Assembly: GCA_963818885.1 (NCBI GenBank) | Contig: CAWFTP010000006.1 | Location: 1 to 64,000 of the forward strand | DNA length: 64,000 nucleotides | From: DATFDN01 sp963818885 | Lineage (GTDB): Bacteria; Pseudomonadota; Alphaproteobacteria; Acetobacterales; Acetobacteraceae | Reading direction: 5' to 3' | Shown here: positions 48,155 to 56,977 of the stretch, piece after piece | Numbering within the stretch: the first letter of the stretch is position 1 | How the letters are laid out: the number at the start of each line of letters is the position of its first letter | Position numbers and translations under genes: made by a program | Notes under the pieces: model-generated | Seen by the model: only the letters and a program-made list of their open reading frames with translations | Told to the model about the DNA's origin: nothing | The model's database searches: none

Positions 48155-49966
48155 GTGATCGATCCGGCGGCGCAACCCCTTCGCATCGAGGACTACGGGC
48201 TTATCGGGGACTGCACGACGGCGGCGCTGGTCAGCCGGGAGGGCTCGATCGACTGGCTGTGCTGGCCGCGCTTCGACAGCGCCTCCTGCTTCGCCGCCCT
48301 GCTGGACACACAGGAGGCCGGGCGGTGGCGTATCGCGCCCATCTCCCCCTTTCGCGTCAGCCGGCGCTATCGGCCGGGCACCCTGATCCTGGAGACCGAC
48401 TTCGAGACCGACGACGGGGCGGTCCGGCTGATCGACTTCATGCCGATGGTCACGGGCAATTCGTCGGTGATGCGGATCGTGCGCGGGCTGAAGGGCAGCG
48501 TGCGGCTGTGCTTCCAACTCGCCCTGCGCTTCGACTATGGGGAGGTCATCCCCTGGGTGACGCGGCTGCGGACCGCGTTCGGCGTCCGCGCCGTGGCCGG
48601 CCCGTCGATGGTTGTGCTGCAAAGCACGGTGCCGCTGGAGGGGCGCGACTTCACGACAGCCGCCGAGTTCAACGTCGATGCCGGCGGCGAGGAAGCCTTC
48701 ATCCTGGCCCACGGTCCCTCACATCTGCCCACGCCCGCCGTGCTCGATCCCGAGGTCGCGCTGAATGCGACCCATGTGTTCTGGGACAATTGGTGCCGCC
48801 GCGGGACGTACAAGGGGCCGTGGCGCGATGAGGTGCAGCGTTCGCTGCTGACCCTGAAGGCGCTCACTTTCGCGCCGACCGGCGGCATCGTCGCCGCGCC
48901 GACCACCTCGCTTCCCGAGCAGCTCGGCGGCTCCCGCAACTGGGACTACCGGTTCTGCTGGCTGCGTGATGCGACCCTTACACTGCTTTCGCTGATGCAG
49001 GCCGGGTACCGGGAGGAGGCGCGCGCCTGGAGCGAGTGGCTGCGCCGCACCGTCGCCGGCAGTCCGGGCCAAATCCAGACGATCTATGGGCTGGCCGGTG
49101 AGCGGCGGCTGACCGAATGGGAGGTGCCGTGGCTCGCCGGCTATCAGGGCGCCAAGCCGGTGCGGATCGGCAACGCCGCGCATACCCAGCTGCAGATCGA
49201 CGTCTTCGGCGAGGTGGTCGACGCGCTCTATGAGAGCGAGCGCGGCGGCCTGGCCCCGTTGCGCGAGGCCTGGGATTTGCAGCGCGCCATCGTCGAGCAT
49301 CTGTGCGAGCTCTGGAAGGAGCCGGACGAGAGCATCTGGGAGATACGTGGCCCGCGCCAGCAATTCACCTTTTCCAAGGTGATGGCCTGGGTCGCGCTCG
49401 ATCGCATCGTCAAGGGGGCGGAGAGTCAGCAGGGTGTCGCCGAGAAGCTGAACGTCTGGACGAAGCTGCGCGACGAGATCCACGCGACCGTTTGTCGCGA
49501 GGCCTTCAACACGGAGAAGCAGAGCTTCGTGCAGAGCTTTGGATCCGACGCGCTGGATGCGAGCGTGCTGATGATACCGCTGGTCGGCTTTCTGCCCGCG
49601 ACCGATGCGCGAATGCGCAGCACCGTCGCCGCGATCGAGCGCGAGCTGATGCACGACGGGTTCGTGCGCCGCTATTTGCCGGAGCAGACCGAGGACGGGC
49701 TGGCGGGGAGCGAAGGCGTGTTCCTGGCCTGCAGCTTCTGGCTCGCCGACAATTACGCGCTGCAGGGCCGCTACGACGATGCGCAGGCGCTGTTCCAGCG
49801 GCTGCTGGCGCTGCGCAATGACGTGGGCCTGTTGTCGGAGGAATACGACCCGGAGACGCAGCGCCTGCTCGGCAACTTCCCGCAGGCGTTCTCCCATCTC
49901 GCGCTGATCAACACGGCGCTGAACCTGACCGACTACGGCCCGGCGCATCAGCGGGGGGCGGATTAG
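48155..49966 (+). CDS. Glycoside hydrolase family 15 (glucoamylase/trehalase type)
   Basis: A 603-residue GH15 enzyme: YGLIGDCTTAALVSREGSIDWLCWPRFDS at the N-terminus, then the (alpha/alpha)6 barrel with TSLPEQLGGSRNWDYRFCWLRDA (catalytic-acid region), and LAGSEGVFLACSFWLADNYALQGR near the catalytic base. No signal peptide, so it acts in the cytoplasm on glycogen-like oligosaccharides or trehalose. GTG 48155 lies 2 bp after the Pro/Tyr-rich gene. Confidence 0.9.
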   Translation: MIDPAAQPLRIEDYGLIGDCTTAALVSREGSIDWLCWPRFDSASCFAALLDTQEAGRWRIAPISPFRVSRRYRPGTLILETDFETDDGAVRLIDFMPMVTGNSSVMRIVRGLKGSVRLCFQLALRFDYGEVIPWVTRLRTAFGVRAVAGPSMVVLQSTVPLEGRDFTTAAEFNVDAGGEEAFILAHGPSHLPTPAVLDPEVALNATHVFWDNWCRRGTYKGPWRDEVQRSLLTLKALTFAPTGGIVAAPTTSLPEQLGGSRNWDYRFCWLRDATLTLLSLMQAGYREEARAWSEWLRRTVAGSPGQIQTIYGLAGERRLTEWEVPWLAGYQGAKPVRIGNAAHTQLQIDVFGEVVDALYESERGGLAPLREAWDLQRAIVEHLCELWKEPDESIWEIRGPRQQFTFSKVMAWVALDRIVKGAESQQGVAEKLNVWTKLRDEIHATVCREAFNTEKQSFVQSFGSDALDASVLMIPLVGFLPATDARMRSTVAAIERELMHDGFVRRYLPEQTEDGLAGSEGVFLACSFWLADNYALQGRYDDAQALFQRLLALRNDVGLLSEEYDPETQRLLGNFPQAFSHLALINTALNLTDYGPAHQRGAD

Positions 49967-50143
49967 GGGAGCGAACGGCAGCTTAGCGCCGCGAGGCGCC
50001 GGCGGGGAGGCGATGCAGACGGGCGTTGGCTTGGTTCCGCAGGTCTGATCCACGCCGCCTATGGGGCAAGTCTTCCAAGAGGCTTGCTGGAGACCTGACA
50101 ATCACCCATTGCGCAAACGGCATAGGGCCATTCAGTCTAGGCC

Positions 50144-50428
50144 ATGTCCTATTTCGACCCCACGACATGGCGGACATCCACGCGGCAGGAGATGCTGGCT
50201 GTGCTAGATGCCACGAAGCGAAGAGCCGCGGTAAGGAAGCAGAAAAGGGGCGCCCCGATACCCAAGCAGAAGTTGGTACTGCAAAAATCCGTTTCGCCGT
50301 TTGACGCCTACACGTATCTTCATGCGCGATTTGGACCACCCAATGGCTTTCAGACATTCCTGGCTAGAGATGATTTAACAACCTATTTCATTGGGATATA
50401 ATCTTCGGGCTGATGAGGAAAGACTCTA
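50144..50428 (+). pseudogene. 5' part of an uncharacterised gene interrupted by IS630
   Basis: The frame starts MSYFDPTTWRTSTRQEMLAVLDA and continues FDAYTYLHARFGPPNGFQTFLARDD. A missing T near 50375 then shifts it; the next frame reads NNLFHWDIIFGLMRKDS up to the IS630 insertion at TA 50427-50428. Joining across the IS and the next one keeps the frame open (see the 3' part). I recognise no family. About 175 bp before it (49967-50143) hold no gene that I can see. Confidence 0.55.
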
Positions 50429-51482
50429 GAGCGGGATGACATTAGGTGGAAGCGTAGCCTGAGTGTTTGAAGTAATTGGCGCACTCCTCGGCGGTGAAGC
50501 TGTTGAGGAGGGTGCCGATGGTTTGGCAGACGGCGTCCTGGGTTCGTGCGGCGGCTTTGCGGAGGAGGTGCTTGAGCTTGGCGAAGACCTGCTCGATTGG
50601 ATTGAGGTCGGGGGAGTATTTCGGCAGGAACAGCAGCTTGGCGCCGACCTGGCGTAACGCCTGGCGAACGGCGTGACGTTTGTGGCTGGCGAGGTTGTCG
50701 ACGATCACCAGATCGCCGGCCTGTAAGGTGGGCACGAGCACGTTCTCCACATAGGCGACGAATTGATCGCCATTGATCGGCCGGTCGAGCAGCCAGGGCG
50801 CCTCGATGCGATCGTGCCGTAGGGCGGCGACGAAGGTCATCGTGTTCCAATGACCGTATGGAACCTTCGCCGATAACCGCTGGCCGCGTGGCGACCATCC
50901 GCGCAACGGGGCCATGTTGGTCTTGGTCCAAGTCTCGTCGATGAAGACCAGGCGGGCGGGATCAATCCGTTGCTGGTAGATCCGCCATTGCGCCCGCCGC
51001 CGGGCGATATCGGGACGATCCTGCTCGCGGGCGAGCACGGTTTTTTTTGAAGCTGAGCCCCTCGGCGTGGACGAACGCCCACACCGAGCGGTAGTCCACC
51101 TTCAGCCCGCGTTCCGCCAGCTCGCCGACCAGCCCGCGCAGCGTGAAGGCGGCGCTCCGACAACGGGCGATCAGCCAGTCCCGGTGCGCCCCAGCGATCG
51201 CCTTGGGTTTGTGCCCGCCCATCTGTCCCGGCGCCACGCTGCCGGTTCGGCGGTATCTCTGCATCCACTTCACCGCCGTGCTTACCGCCACCCCCAGGCG
51301 CCGCGCCGCCGCGTGACACGACATCCCGTCACGCTCGACCGCCATCACCATGCGCTCACGCAGGTCCATCGAATAAGGTCCGGCCATCCATGCTGGCCTC
51401 CGATCCAGCCAGCAGCTTGAATTCAGATCCGCCTCGCGTCGGGGAAGCCCTCTCTTCGATTCAGTCTGATATCATCCCGCTC
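50429..51482. mobile_element. IS630-family insertion sequence
   Basis: A 1054-bp element bounded by inverted repeats (GAGCGGGATGA at the left, its complement TCATCCCGCTC at the right) and a duplicated TA target (50427-50428 and 51483-51484), as expected for IS630. It contains one minus-strand transposase gene and lies inside an older gene. Confidence 0.9.
50442..51387 (-). CDS. IS630-family transposase, frameshift at A8 run
   Basis: The first frame has a helix-turn-helix (SCHAAARRLGVAVSTAVKWMQRYRRTG). The second has the DDE catalytic domain: Asp in LVFIDETWTKTNM, Asp in VIVDNLASHKR, Glu in YSPDLNPIEQVFAKLKHLL. The frames meet at FKK in a run of eight A residues (forward T run 51041-51048). 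This is a classic slippery site for making the full 314-residue protein, though a one-base sequence error would look the same. Confidence 0.9.
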
Positions 51483-51535
51483 TAGGAAGTGTGCGGAACT
51501 ATACAACCGAATCGAAGTCGCATTACCAGAGATTA
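51483..51535 (+). pseudogene. Middle fragment of the interrupted gene, between two ISs
   Basis: The 53 bp between the IS630 and IS5 copies read KCAELYNRIEVALPEI in the frame that continues from the 5' part when one TA is removed. The fragment ends at the IS5 target TA. Confidence 0.5.
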
Positions 51536-52393
51536 GGTCGCGTGGACAAAGCGCACGAGAGGGATTCCCCCGACGCGGGGCGGTGTGATTCGACGCTGAT
51601 CTTCATGTGGGAGATCAGCGGTGATCCGAGGGCGGTTGACCGACGACGAGTGGGCGTTCTTCGAGCCGTTCGTAACCGAGAGCGGACCGCTGCGGGGCCG
51701 GCCGCCGCGAGACCATCGGCGCACGTTGGATGCGATCTTCTGGATCACCCGCACCGGCGCGCCCTGGCGTGATCTACCCGAGGAGCTGGGCAACTGGAAC
51801 TCGGTGCACCGCCAGTTCCGCCGCTGGACCACGAGCGGGCTCTGGGACCTGATGCTGAGCGCTCTCGCCGCGGGCGGCGGCGGCGATGCCCTGCAGATGA
51901 TCGACAGCACCATCGTCCGGGCACACCACTGTGCCGCGGGTGGAAAAGGGGGACTCAAAATCAGGCTCTCGGCCGTTCACGCGGCGGCTTCTCGACCAAG
52001 ATCCACCTTCGGACCAACGCCGAGGGTCTTCCGATCGGTCTCCTTCTGACCCCGGGGGAAGCCCACGACAGCACCGCCTATCTCGAGCTGATGGCCGAGC
52101 ATGACGTCGACCCCGAAGTGCGGCTCGCCGATCGCGGCGACGACAGCGACGCGATCCGCGAGGATGCCCGTGCACGGGGCGCAACGCCCGAGATCCCGAC
52201 CAAAAAGAACCGCCGCGTCCAGCACTCGGTCGACCGCGCCCTTTACGCCCTGCGAAACCGCATCGAGCGATGCATCAACTGCCTCAAAAACAGCCGCCGC
52301 GTCGCTACCCGCTACGATCATACCGCCAGTAGCTTTCTTGGCTTCGCCATGCTGGCTTCCATTCGGCACTGGATCAGCTTTGTCCACGCGACC
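51536..52393. mobile_element. IS5-family (IS427-like) insertion sequence
   Basis: An 858-bp element. Its ends are perfect inverted repeats: GGTCGCGTGGACAAAGC at the left (51536-51552) and the complement at the right (52377-52393). TA flanks both sides (51534-51535, 52394-52395), and the site reads TTAG after removal, as these elements prefer. It inserted into the same old gene as IS630. Confidence 0.88.
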
Positions 52394-52396
52394 TAG
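51621..52396 (+). CDS. IS5-family transposase, two overlapping frames
   Basis: The first frame has RLTDDEWAFFEPFV, LDAIFWITRTGAPWRDLPEELG and the first catalytic Asp in QMIDSTIVRAHH. The second frame has LADRGDDSDAIREDA and RNRIERCINCLKNSRRVATRYD with the last acidic residues. The switch is a -1 shift at the AAAA near 51957 (GGLK/NQALGR), a pattern common in this IS group; total about 258 residues. GTG start. The stop TAG is formed by the target-site TA and the next flanking G. Confidence 0.87.
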
Positions 52397-52590
52397 TCGC
52401 CTCATTCTTACAGATAACTTCAGCCGTGCCGGGCAGAAGGCCAAAGAGGCCGCGCGGCTGATAACGCAAGTCACTACCGCTCCGACCGAGCTGTCCGTTC
52501 TTATGCCGGTGATGTTCGAGTCGTTTATCGGCTTGCTGGTCGCGGGTCTCACCAAGCCCGAGATCAAACGGAATCAGAGGCGACATCGTG
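52394..52590 (+). pseudogene. 3' part of the interrupted uncharacterised gene
   Basis: Removing IS5 with one TA joins VALPEI to SRLILTDNFSRAG, and the frame continues QKAKEAARLITQVTTAPTELSVLMPVMFESFIGLLVAGLTKPEIKRN. The original stop is unclear: the frame runs on to 52820, antisense to hepT, which is unlikely to be coding. The reconstructed protein would be about 180 residues and matches no family I know. Confidence 0.5.
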
Positions 52591-52596
52591 CGGCCG

Positions 52597-52960
52597 CTAT
52601 GGACTGCGCTCATTCTCGGCTTGCGCACGCGCCAGCTCCACGAGGCAGACCTCATGAAGCTTCGGCAGATCGTCATGCACCACATGCCACAGGATGTCGT
52701 AAGCAACTCGCTCGTAGTCGTGGCGCAGCACGTTGCCAATTCCCGCGACCTTGGCCCACGGAATGGCCGGATGCCGGACTTTCATCTCGGGAGGAAGACG
52801 GCGGCTGGCCTCGGAGATGATCTCAATGCCGCGCTCGACCCAGCCACCGCGTGCGAATATCCACTGCGAAGGCAGCCAGCGTGACACCCGCAAGCTCATT
52901 GCGGACCAGCTCTATGGCTTGGACGATGTCGGTAAGCCGCGCCAGACGCGAGGGCGCCAT
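52597..52960 (-). CDS. HepT-like HEPN ribonuclease toxin, one frameshift
   Basis: Toxin half of a HepT/MntA module. First frame MAPSRLARLTDIVQAIELVRN; after an extra base near 52840 the second reads VERGIEIISEASRRLPPEMK, PWAKVAGIGNVLRHDYERV. The HEPN core is RHDY; this DUF86 subgroup has Arg directly before His instead of the spaced R-x4-H form. Corrected length is about 120 residues. The ATG overlaps the nucleotidyltransferase stop. Confidence 0.8.
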
Positions 52961-53262
52961 CAGAACACCAGCTGCGCCGACGTTTCGATATTCTCGCGCA
53001 AGACCGGATGAAGGCTGCGCCGCGTCATGATGTCGGCCCTGTGCCCGAGGATGCGGGTGGCGGCATCCTTTATGTCCATGAGCTCGAACAAACCCAGCGA
53101 TCCCTCGGGATGGTCGAAGAACAGGTCGATATCCGAATCGGGGCGCGCCTCGCCGCGTCCGGTCGAGCCGAACAGGTAAAGGTGCTCCACGCCGAGCCGC
53201 TTTAGCTCAGCCTCGTGCGCCTTCAGTGTCGCGATGACAACCGCGCGTTCCATAAGGCGCAT
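52960..53262 (-). CDS. MntA-like minimal nucleotidyltransferase antitoxin
   Basis: A 100-residue minimal nucleotidyltransferase with the motif LYLFGSTGRGEARPDSDIDLFF (GSxGRG...DxD). In characterised modules MntA adenylylates HepT at its HEPN site and blocks it. Encoded upstream of and overlapping hepT, the usual order. The start may be 53262 or the ATG at 53253. Confidence 0.88.
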   Translation of the reverse strand: MRLMERAVVIATLKAHEAELKRLGVEHLYLFGSTGRGEARPDSDIDLFFDHPEGSLGLFELMDIKDAATRILGHRADIMTRRSLHPVLRENIETSAQLVF

Positions 53263-53377
53263 ATAGCACGCATCGAGCGTCCCGCTAACCTCTCACCGGA
53301 GATCACCGAGCCAGCTGCGCCGCGACTACCCCCCACGTAATTGCACCCCGACCCCCAAACGCCCCACCATCGCCCGC

Positions 53378-54658
53378 ATGCGCATCCGCCTCCCCTTCTT
53401 CTACGGCTGGCTCCTCGTCGGCGTCTCCTTCGTCACCATGGCGGTGGGGGTGAACGCGCGCACCACCTTTTCCCTCCTGTTCCCCGCCATCCTCGCCGAG
53501 TTCCACTGGGACCGCGGCGTCACCGCCGGCGTGTTCTCCTTCGGCTTCCTCGTCTCCGCCCTCATCACCCCATTCGTCGGCAGACTGATGGACGCGCGCG
53601 GGCCACGCCTGGTGGTCGAGATCGGCGTCACCGCCATGACCGCCGGCCTCATCCTCGCAAGCCTCGCCCAGCAGCCGTGGCAGCTCTACCTGACGCTCGG
53701 CGCGCTCGCGGGCGGGGGCGTGAATTGCCTCGCCTATACCGGCCAGTCGCTCTATTTGCCGAACTGGTTCGTCCGCCGTCGTGGCTTGGCACTCGCCATC
53801 GCCTTCGCGGGCGTCGGCGCGGGCTCCGTCACCATCCTCCCCTGGCAGGCGGCGCTGATCGGGAGCGCCGGCTGGCGCACCGCGTGCGTGGCACTCGGCC
53901 TGCTGCTGCTCGTGCTGCTGTTTCCGCTCAACCTGCTGCTGCGCCGCCGCCCGGAGGACATCGGGTTGCATCCCGACGGCCTGCCGAGCGCGCGCGCCTC
54001 CGCGCAACGCGCCGCCACAATCGTCGACCCCGCCTGGGCGGCGATCGACTGGACGCTCGCGCGGGCCGCGCGTACGCGTCGCTTCTGGTGCCTCGCTATC
54101 GGCTTCTTCTGCGCGCTGTTCTCCTGGTACGCGATCCAGGTCCACCAGACGAAATACCTGACCGAGATCGGCTTCGCGCCGGAGCTCGCCGCCTGGGGAT
54201 TGGGCCTCGTCAGCCTCGTCGCGGTGCCCGGCCAGGTCGCGCTCGGTCATATCTCGGATCGCATCGGACGCGAGTGGGTCTGGATGATCGGCAATCTGGG
54301 CTTCGTGCTGTGCTATCTGTGCCTGCTCGGCCTGCGCGCGTCCCCGACGCCCGCGCTGCTCTGGGCGATGGTGCTGACGCAGGGCACGCTCGGCTACGGT
54401 CTCGCCGCCGTCATCGGCGCGATCCCGCTGGAGATATTCGAGGGAAGGCACTACGGCACCATCTTCGGCACCTTGATGCTCGCCGGCATATTGGGCGGCG
54501 CGGTCGGGCCGTGGCTCACCGGCGCCGTCTACGACGCGACCGGCGGCTACGCGGCGGCGTTCTGGATCGGCATCGGCGCGAGCCTCGTCTCCATCGTCGC
54601 GATCTGGCTCGCCGCCCCCGGCAAGGTCCGCGCCGTCGCCGGCCGCGCTGCAGCCTGA
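53378..54658 (+). CDS. MFS transporter
   Basis: A 426-residue protein with about 12 membrane helices and a central loop (about 205-235). MFS motif A-like sequences are GRLMDARGPR and GHISDRIGREW. The FFYGWLLVGVSFVTMAVGV start and the AYTGQSLYLPNWFVRRRGLALAIAFAGVGAG stretch resemble the oxalate/formate or monocarboxylate transporter branch. Substrate unknown. It stands between the toxin-antitoxin pair and the DUF1622 gene. Confidence 0.87.
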   Translation: MRIRLPFFYGWLLVGVSFVTMAVGVNARTTFSLLFPAILAEFHWDRGVTAGVFSFGFLVSALITPFVGRLMDARGPRLVVEIGVTAMTAGLILASLAQQPWQLYLTLGALAGGGVNCLAYTGQSLYLPNWFVRRRGLALAIAFAGVGAGSVTILPWQAALIGSAGWRTACVALGLLLLVLLFPLNLLLRRRPEDIGLHPDGLPSARASAQRAATIVDPAWAAIDWTLARAARTRRFWCLAIGFFCALFSWYAIQVHQTKYLTEIGFAPELAAWGLGLVSLVAVPGQVALGHISDRIGREWVWMIGNLGFVLCYLCLLGLRASPTPALLWAMVLTQGTLGYGLAAVIGAIPLEIFEGRHYGTIFGTLMLAGILGGAVGPWLTGAVYDATGGYAAAFWIGIGASLVSIVAIWLAAPGKVRAVAGRAAA

Positions 54659-54675
54659 GTGGCCAGGAGCGGCCG

Positions 54676-55029
54676 ATGGAAGGATGGCTATACGTCGCAT
54701 CGAAGAATATCGTCGTTGCGATCGACACGATGGCGTTGATCATCATCGCCGTCGCGACCCTGGAGGCATTCTTTCGCGGCTTGTGGGTGGCCTTCGCCGC
54801 TCCCCCGTCGAGCCGGCACGTCAGCACCGTCTGGCTGCGTTTCGACCGTTGGCTCGTGGCGGCCCTGACCTTCCTCCTGGCCGCGGACATCATCAAAACC
54901 TCGGTCGCGCCGAGCTGGCAGGACATCGGACAGGTCGCCGCCATCGCGGCGATCCGGACCTTCCTGAACTATTTCCTCGGACGGGACATCGCGGAGCTGC
55001 GCGTGACGGACGCGGACCCGCCATCCTGA
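54676..55029 (+). CDS. DUF1622 family membrane protein
   Basis: A 117-residue protein with three hydrophobic stretches (IDTMALIIIAVATLEAFF, VAALTFLLAADIIKTSVAP, and a C-terminal helix). WLRFDRWLVAALTFLLAADI and IAAIRTFLNYFLGRDI are DUF1622 hallmarks. Function unknown. It starts 17 bp after the MFS gene. No gene was seen from 55030 to 55264. Confidence 0.8.
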   Translation: MEGWLYVASKNIVVAIDTMALIIIAVATLEAFFRGLWVAFAAPPSSRHVSTVWLRFDRWLVAALTFLLAADIIKTSVAPSWQDIGQVAAIAAIRTFLNYFLGRDIAELRVTDADPPS

Positions 55030-55264
55030 CAAGGGCCCTATCGCCGCGCCCGCAGGAATGTCCTGGAACAGGCGTTGGATCCTGACGAGCAAAGTCGCGA
55101 ATCCCAGGCCGCCGCATTTTCCCGTCACGGCAATCCGGTTGGACCGGCAGATGCCGGAGGTGAATGCCGGCTTGGAAACCGTGCCGGTAGCCTTCCGGCG
55201 TTTCGTCCGGTCCCCATACGGGGTGAGCCTCTGTCGGCGACGGTTCTGCGCGACAGGCGGTGAC

Positions 55265-55368
55265 TTGGCTCTCTATTTCTTGGACACCAGCGCGCTGGTG
55301 AAATTGTAGATGCAGGAGCCGGGGAGACGGACCGGCTCCTGCCGCTGATCAGGGATCAGAACAGCTGA
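55265..55368 (+). pseudogene. VapC-type PIN-domain toxin remnant
   Basis: LALYFLDTSALVKL, the classic start of a VapC PIN domain, is followed by an in-frame TAG where the family has Tyr. After a one-base shift, ETDRLLPLIRDQ follows, then a stop. Only about 34 of 130 residues remain and no vapB is present, so this is a relic. Confidence 0.65.
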
Positions 55369-55431
55369 GAGTGCTCGACCCGGCCGTATGAAGTGGCGGG
55401 CCACCACCGCAATGCGCGATGGTCGGTCGCG

Positions 55432-55698
55432 TCATCGGGCTGAAGACCTGTTCAGGGCTACCGCGGCACGTATGAGGGTCCTGAAGGCATCCTCATCCAT
55501 GTCGTCTCCCTCATGGAGATCGATGGCGCGCCTGGTGTTGCCTTCGAGGCTGGAGTTGAACATTCCTGAAGAGTCCTCGAGCGAGGCGCCCTTGGCGAAA
55601 GTCAGCTTCACGACGCTCTTGTACGTCTCGCCGGTGCAGATAATTCCATCGTGAGACCACACCGGAACGCCTCTCCATTTCCTGCAATCGCCACGAGT
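55432..55698 (-). pseudogene. DUF1801 family protein, 5' truncated
   Basis: The C-terminal 90 residues of a DUF1801/YdhG-like protein: WRGVPVWSHDGIICTGETYKSVVKLTFAKGASL, LFNSS-like MFNSSLEGNTRRAID and EDAFRTLIRAAVALN. The N-terminal third is missing; the upstream 50 bp show another frame and no start. Probably a broken gene at the edge of the accessory island. Confidence 0.6.
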
Positions 55699-55756
55699 TT
55701 CATGAGCTCCGTGTAGGGCTGGTCGCGTGGATCGCAACCCCCGAGGCTCCGTCCCC

Positions 55757-56977
55757 CTACCGCCCCGTCCGCCGCAGAAAATCCAGCTGCCAGCGCATCT
55801 CGTCCACCGCCAGCGGAAACCCGTCGCTCAGGCCCGGCAGCAGCATCGCCCCCGGCAGCAGATCGCCGAGCGCGGTCTGCAGCGCCATCGCCGCCGCCAT
55901 GCCGAACCCCGCGCTCCATACAAGGCTCACCAGCGCTTTCGCGCTGCGCAGCGACGCCGCACGGTCCACCACCGCGATCGGCACCACCGCCGCCACCGCC
56001 AGCATCGCGGCGGCAAGCCGCGGCCGCCCGCCGCGCAGCGCATCCAGCAGCGCCGCCTCGTTCAGCTGGTGCGCGCGCGCCATCCGGTGCGCCTCGGCCA
56101 GCGCCTGATCGGTCGGCAGATCGTTGAAGGCACCCGCCCGCGCCGGCTCGGCGGCCAGCCGCTCGGCCAGCCGCGCGCGCAGCAGCGCCGTCGTCTCCTC
56201 GCCGAGATCGGCGCGGCTCGCCAGCGCCTCCAGGAGATGCGTCGCGACGATGTCGGCGAGCGCGCGCGCCGAGCACGCCGGCAGCATCGGGCGGCGGATC
56301 AACGGCGCGTGCCACTCGATGTGATCCGCCGCGTCCGCCACCAGCGCATCCAGCGTCGATTCCCGGATCTGCGCCGATTCGTTCGCCAGCAGCAGCTGGA
56401 TCGCCCGGCTGTCCTCGGCGGCCACGATCGCGTCCGCCAGCGGCTCGGCCAGATCGGGCCGGCGCGCCACCGCGAGCGCGGTCATCGCGGACGGTGGCGA
56501 TTCCAGCAGCGCCAGCAGATCCTCGTCGGTCAGGATCGGCGAGAAGCGGATCACCGGCTCGCTCACCGACACCGCACAATCATGCGCGAGACGCAGCACC
56601 AGTCCGCGTGGCGCGTCCGGCATGTCCTTCACCACCTCGGCGATCGCCGCGCGCACCCGCACCGCCTCGTCGGTGATCAGCGCGGTCAGCGCGTCGTATG
56701 CCTGGTATTGCAGGCGCACCTGGTCGGGCTCGGACAGCCCCGGCGCGAGCAGCGCGAGCTTGCGGGCGAGCAAGGTGCGCACCCGCTCATCCTGGTCGTG
56801 CGCGAGCTGCTCGACGACCGGCCCCGGCGTGCTCGGGTTCAGCGCGAGTGCCACGCGCACCATCACCGACTCGTCGATCGCGAGCCCGGCCAGCGTCTCG
56901 GGCGGCGTCGCCTGACTCGCGCCGAGGCGCACCCGCGCCGCCACCTCGGCGTCCTCGGCAACGGCAAGCTCGGTCAA
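55757..56977 (-). CDS. DUF2336 domain-containing protein
   Basis: A 406-residue mostly alpha-helical protein with HEAT-like repeats (VRVALALNPSTPGPVVEQLAHDQDERVRTLLARKLAL, ALAVARRPDLAEPLADAIV), the DUF2336 pattern. Such proteins sit beside signalling genes in Alphaproteobacteria but have no known activity. The TTG at 56975-56977 overlaps the stop of the GGDEF gene (TTGA); without the frameshift upstream, the two are separate genes. Confidence 0.75.
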   Translation of the reverse strand: MTELAVAEDAEVAARVRLGASQATPPETLAGLAIDESVMVRVALALNPSTPGPVVEQLAHDQDERVRTLLARKLALLAPGLSEPDQVRLQYQAYDALTALITDEAVRVRAAIAEVVKDMPDAPRGLVLRLAHDCAVSVSEPVIRFSPILTDEDLLALLESPPSAMTALAVARRPDLAEPLADAIVAAEDSRAIQLLLANESAQIRESTLDALVADAADHIEWHAPLIRRPMLPACSARALADIVATHLLEALASRADLGEETTALLRARLAERLAAEPARAGAFNDLPTDQALAEAHRMARAHQLNEAALLDALRGGRPRLAAAMLAVAAVVPIAVVDRAASLRSAKALVSLVWSAGFGMAAAMALQTALGDLLPGAMLLPGLSDGFPLAVDEMRWQLDFLRRTGR

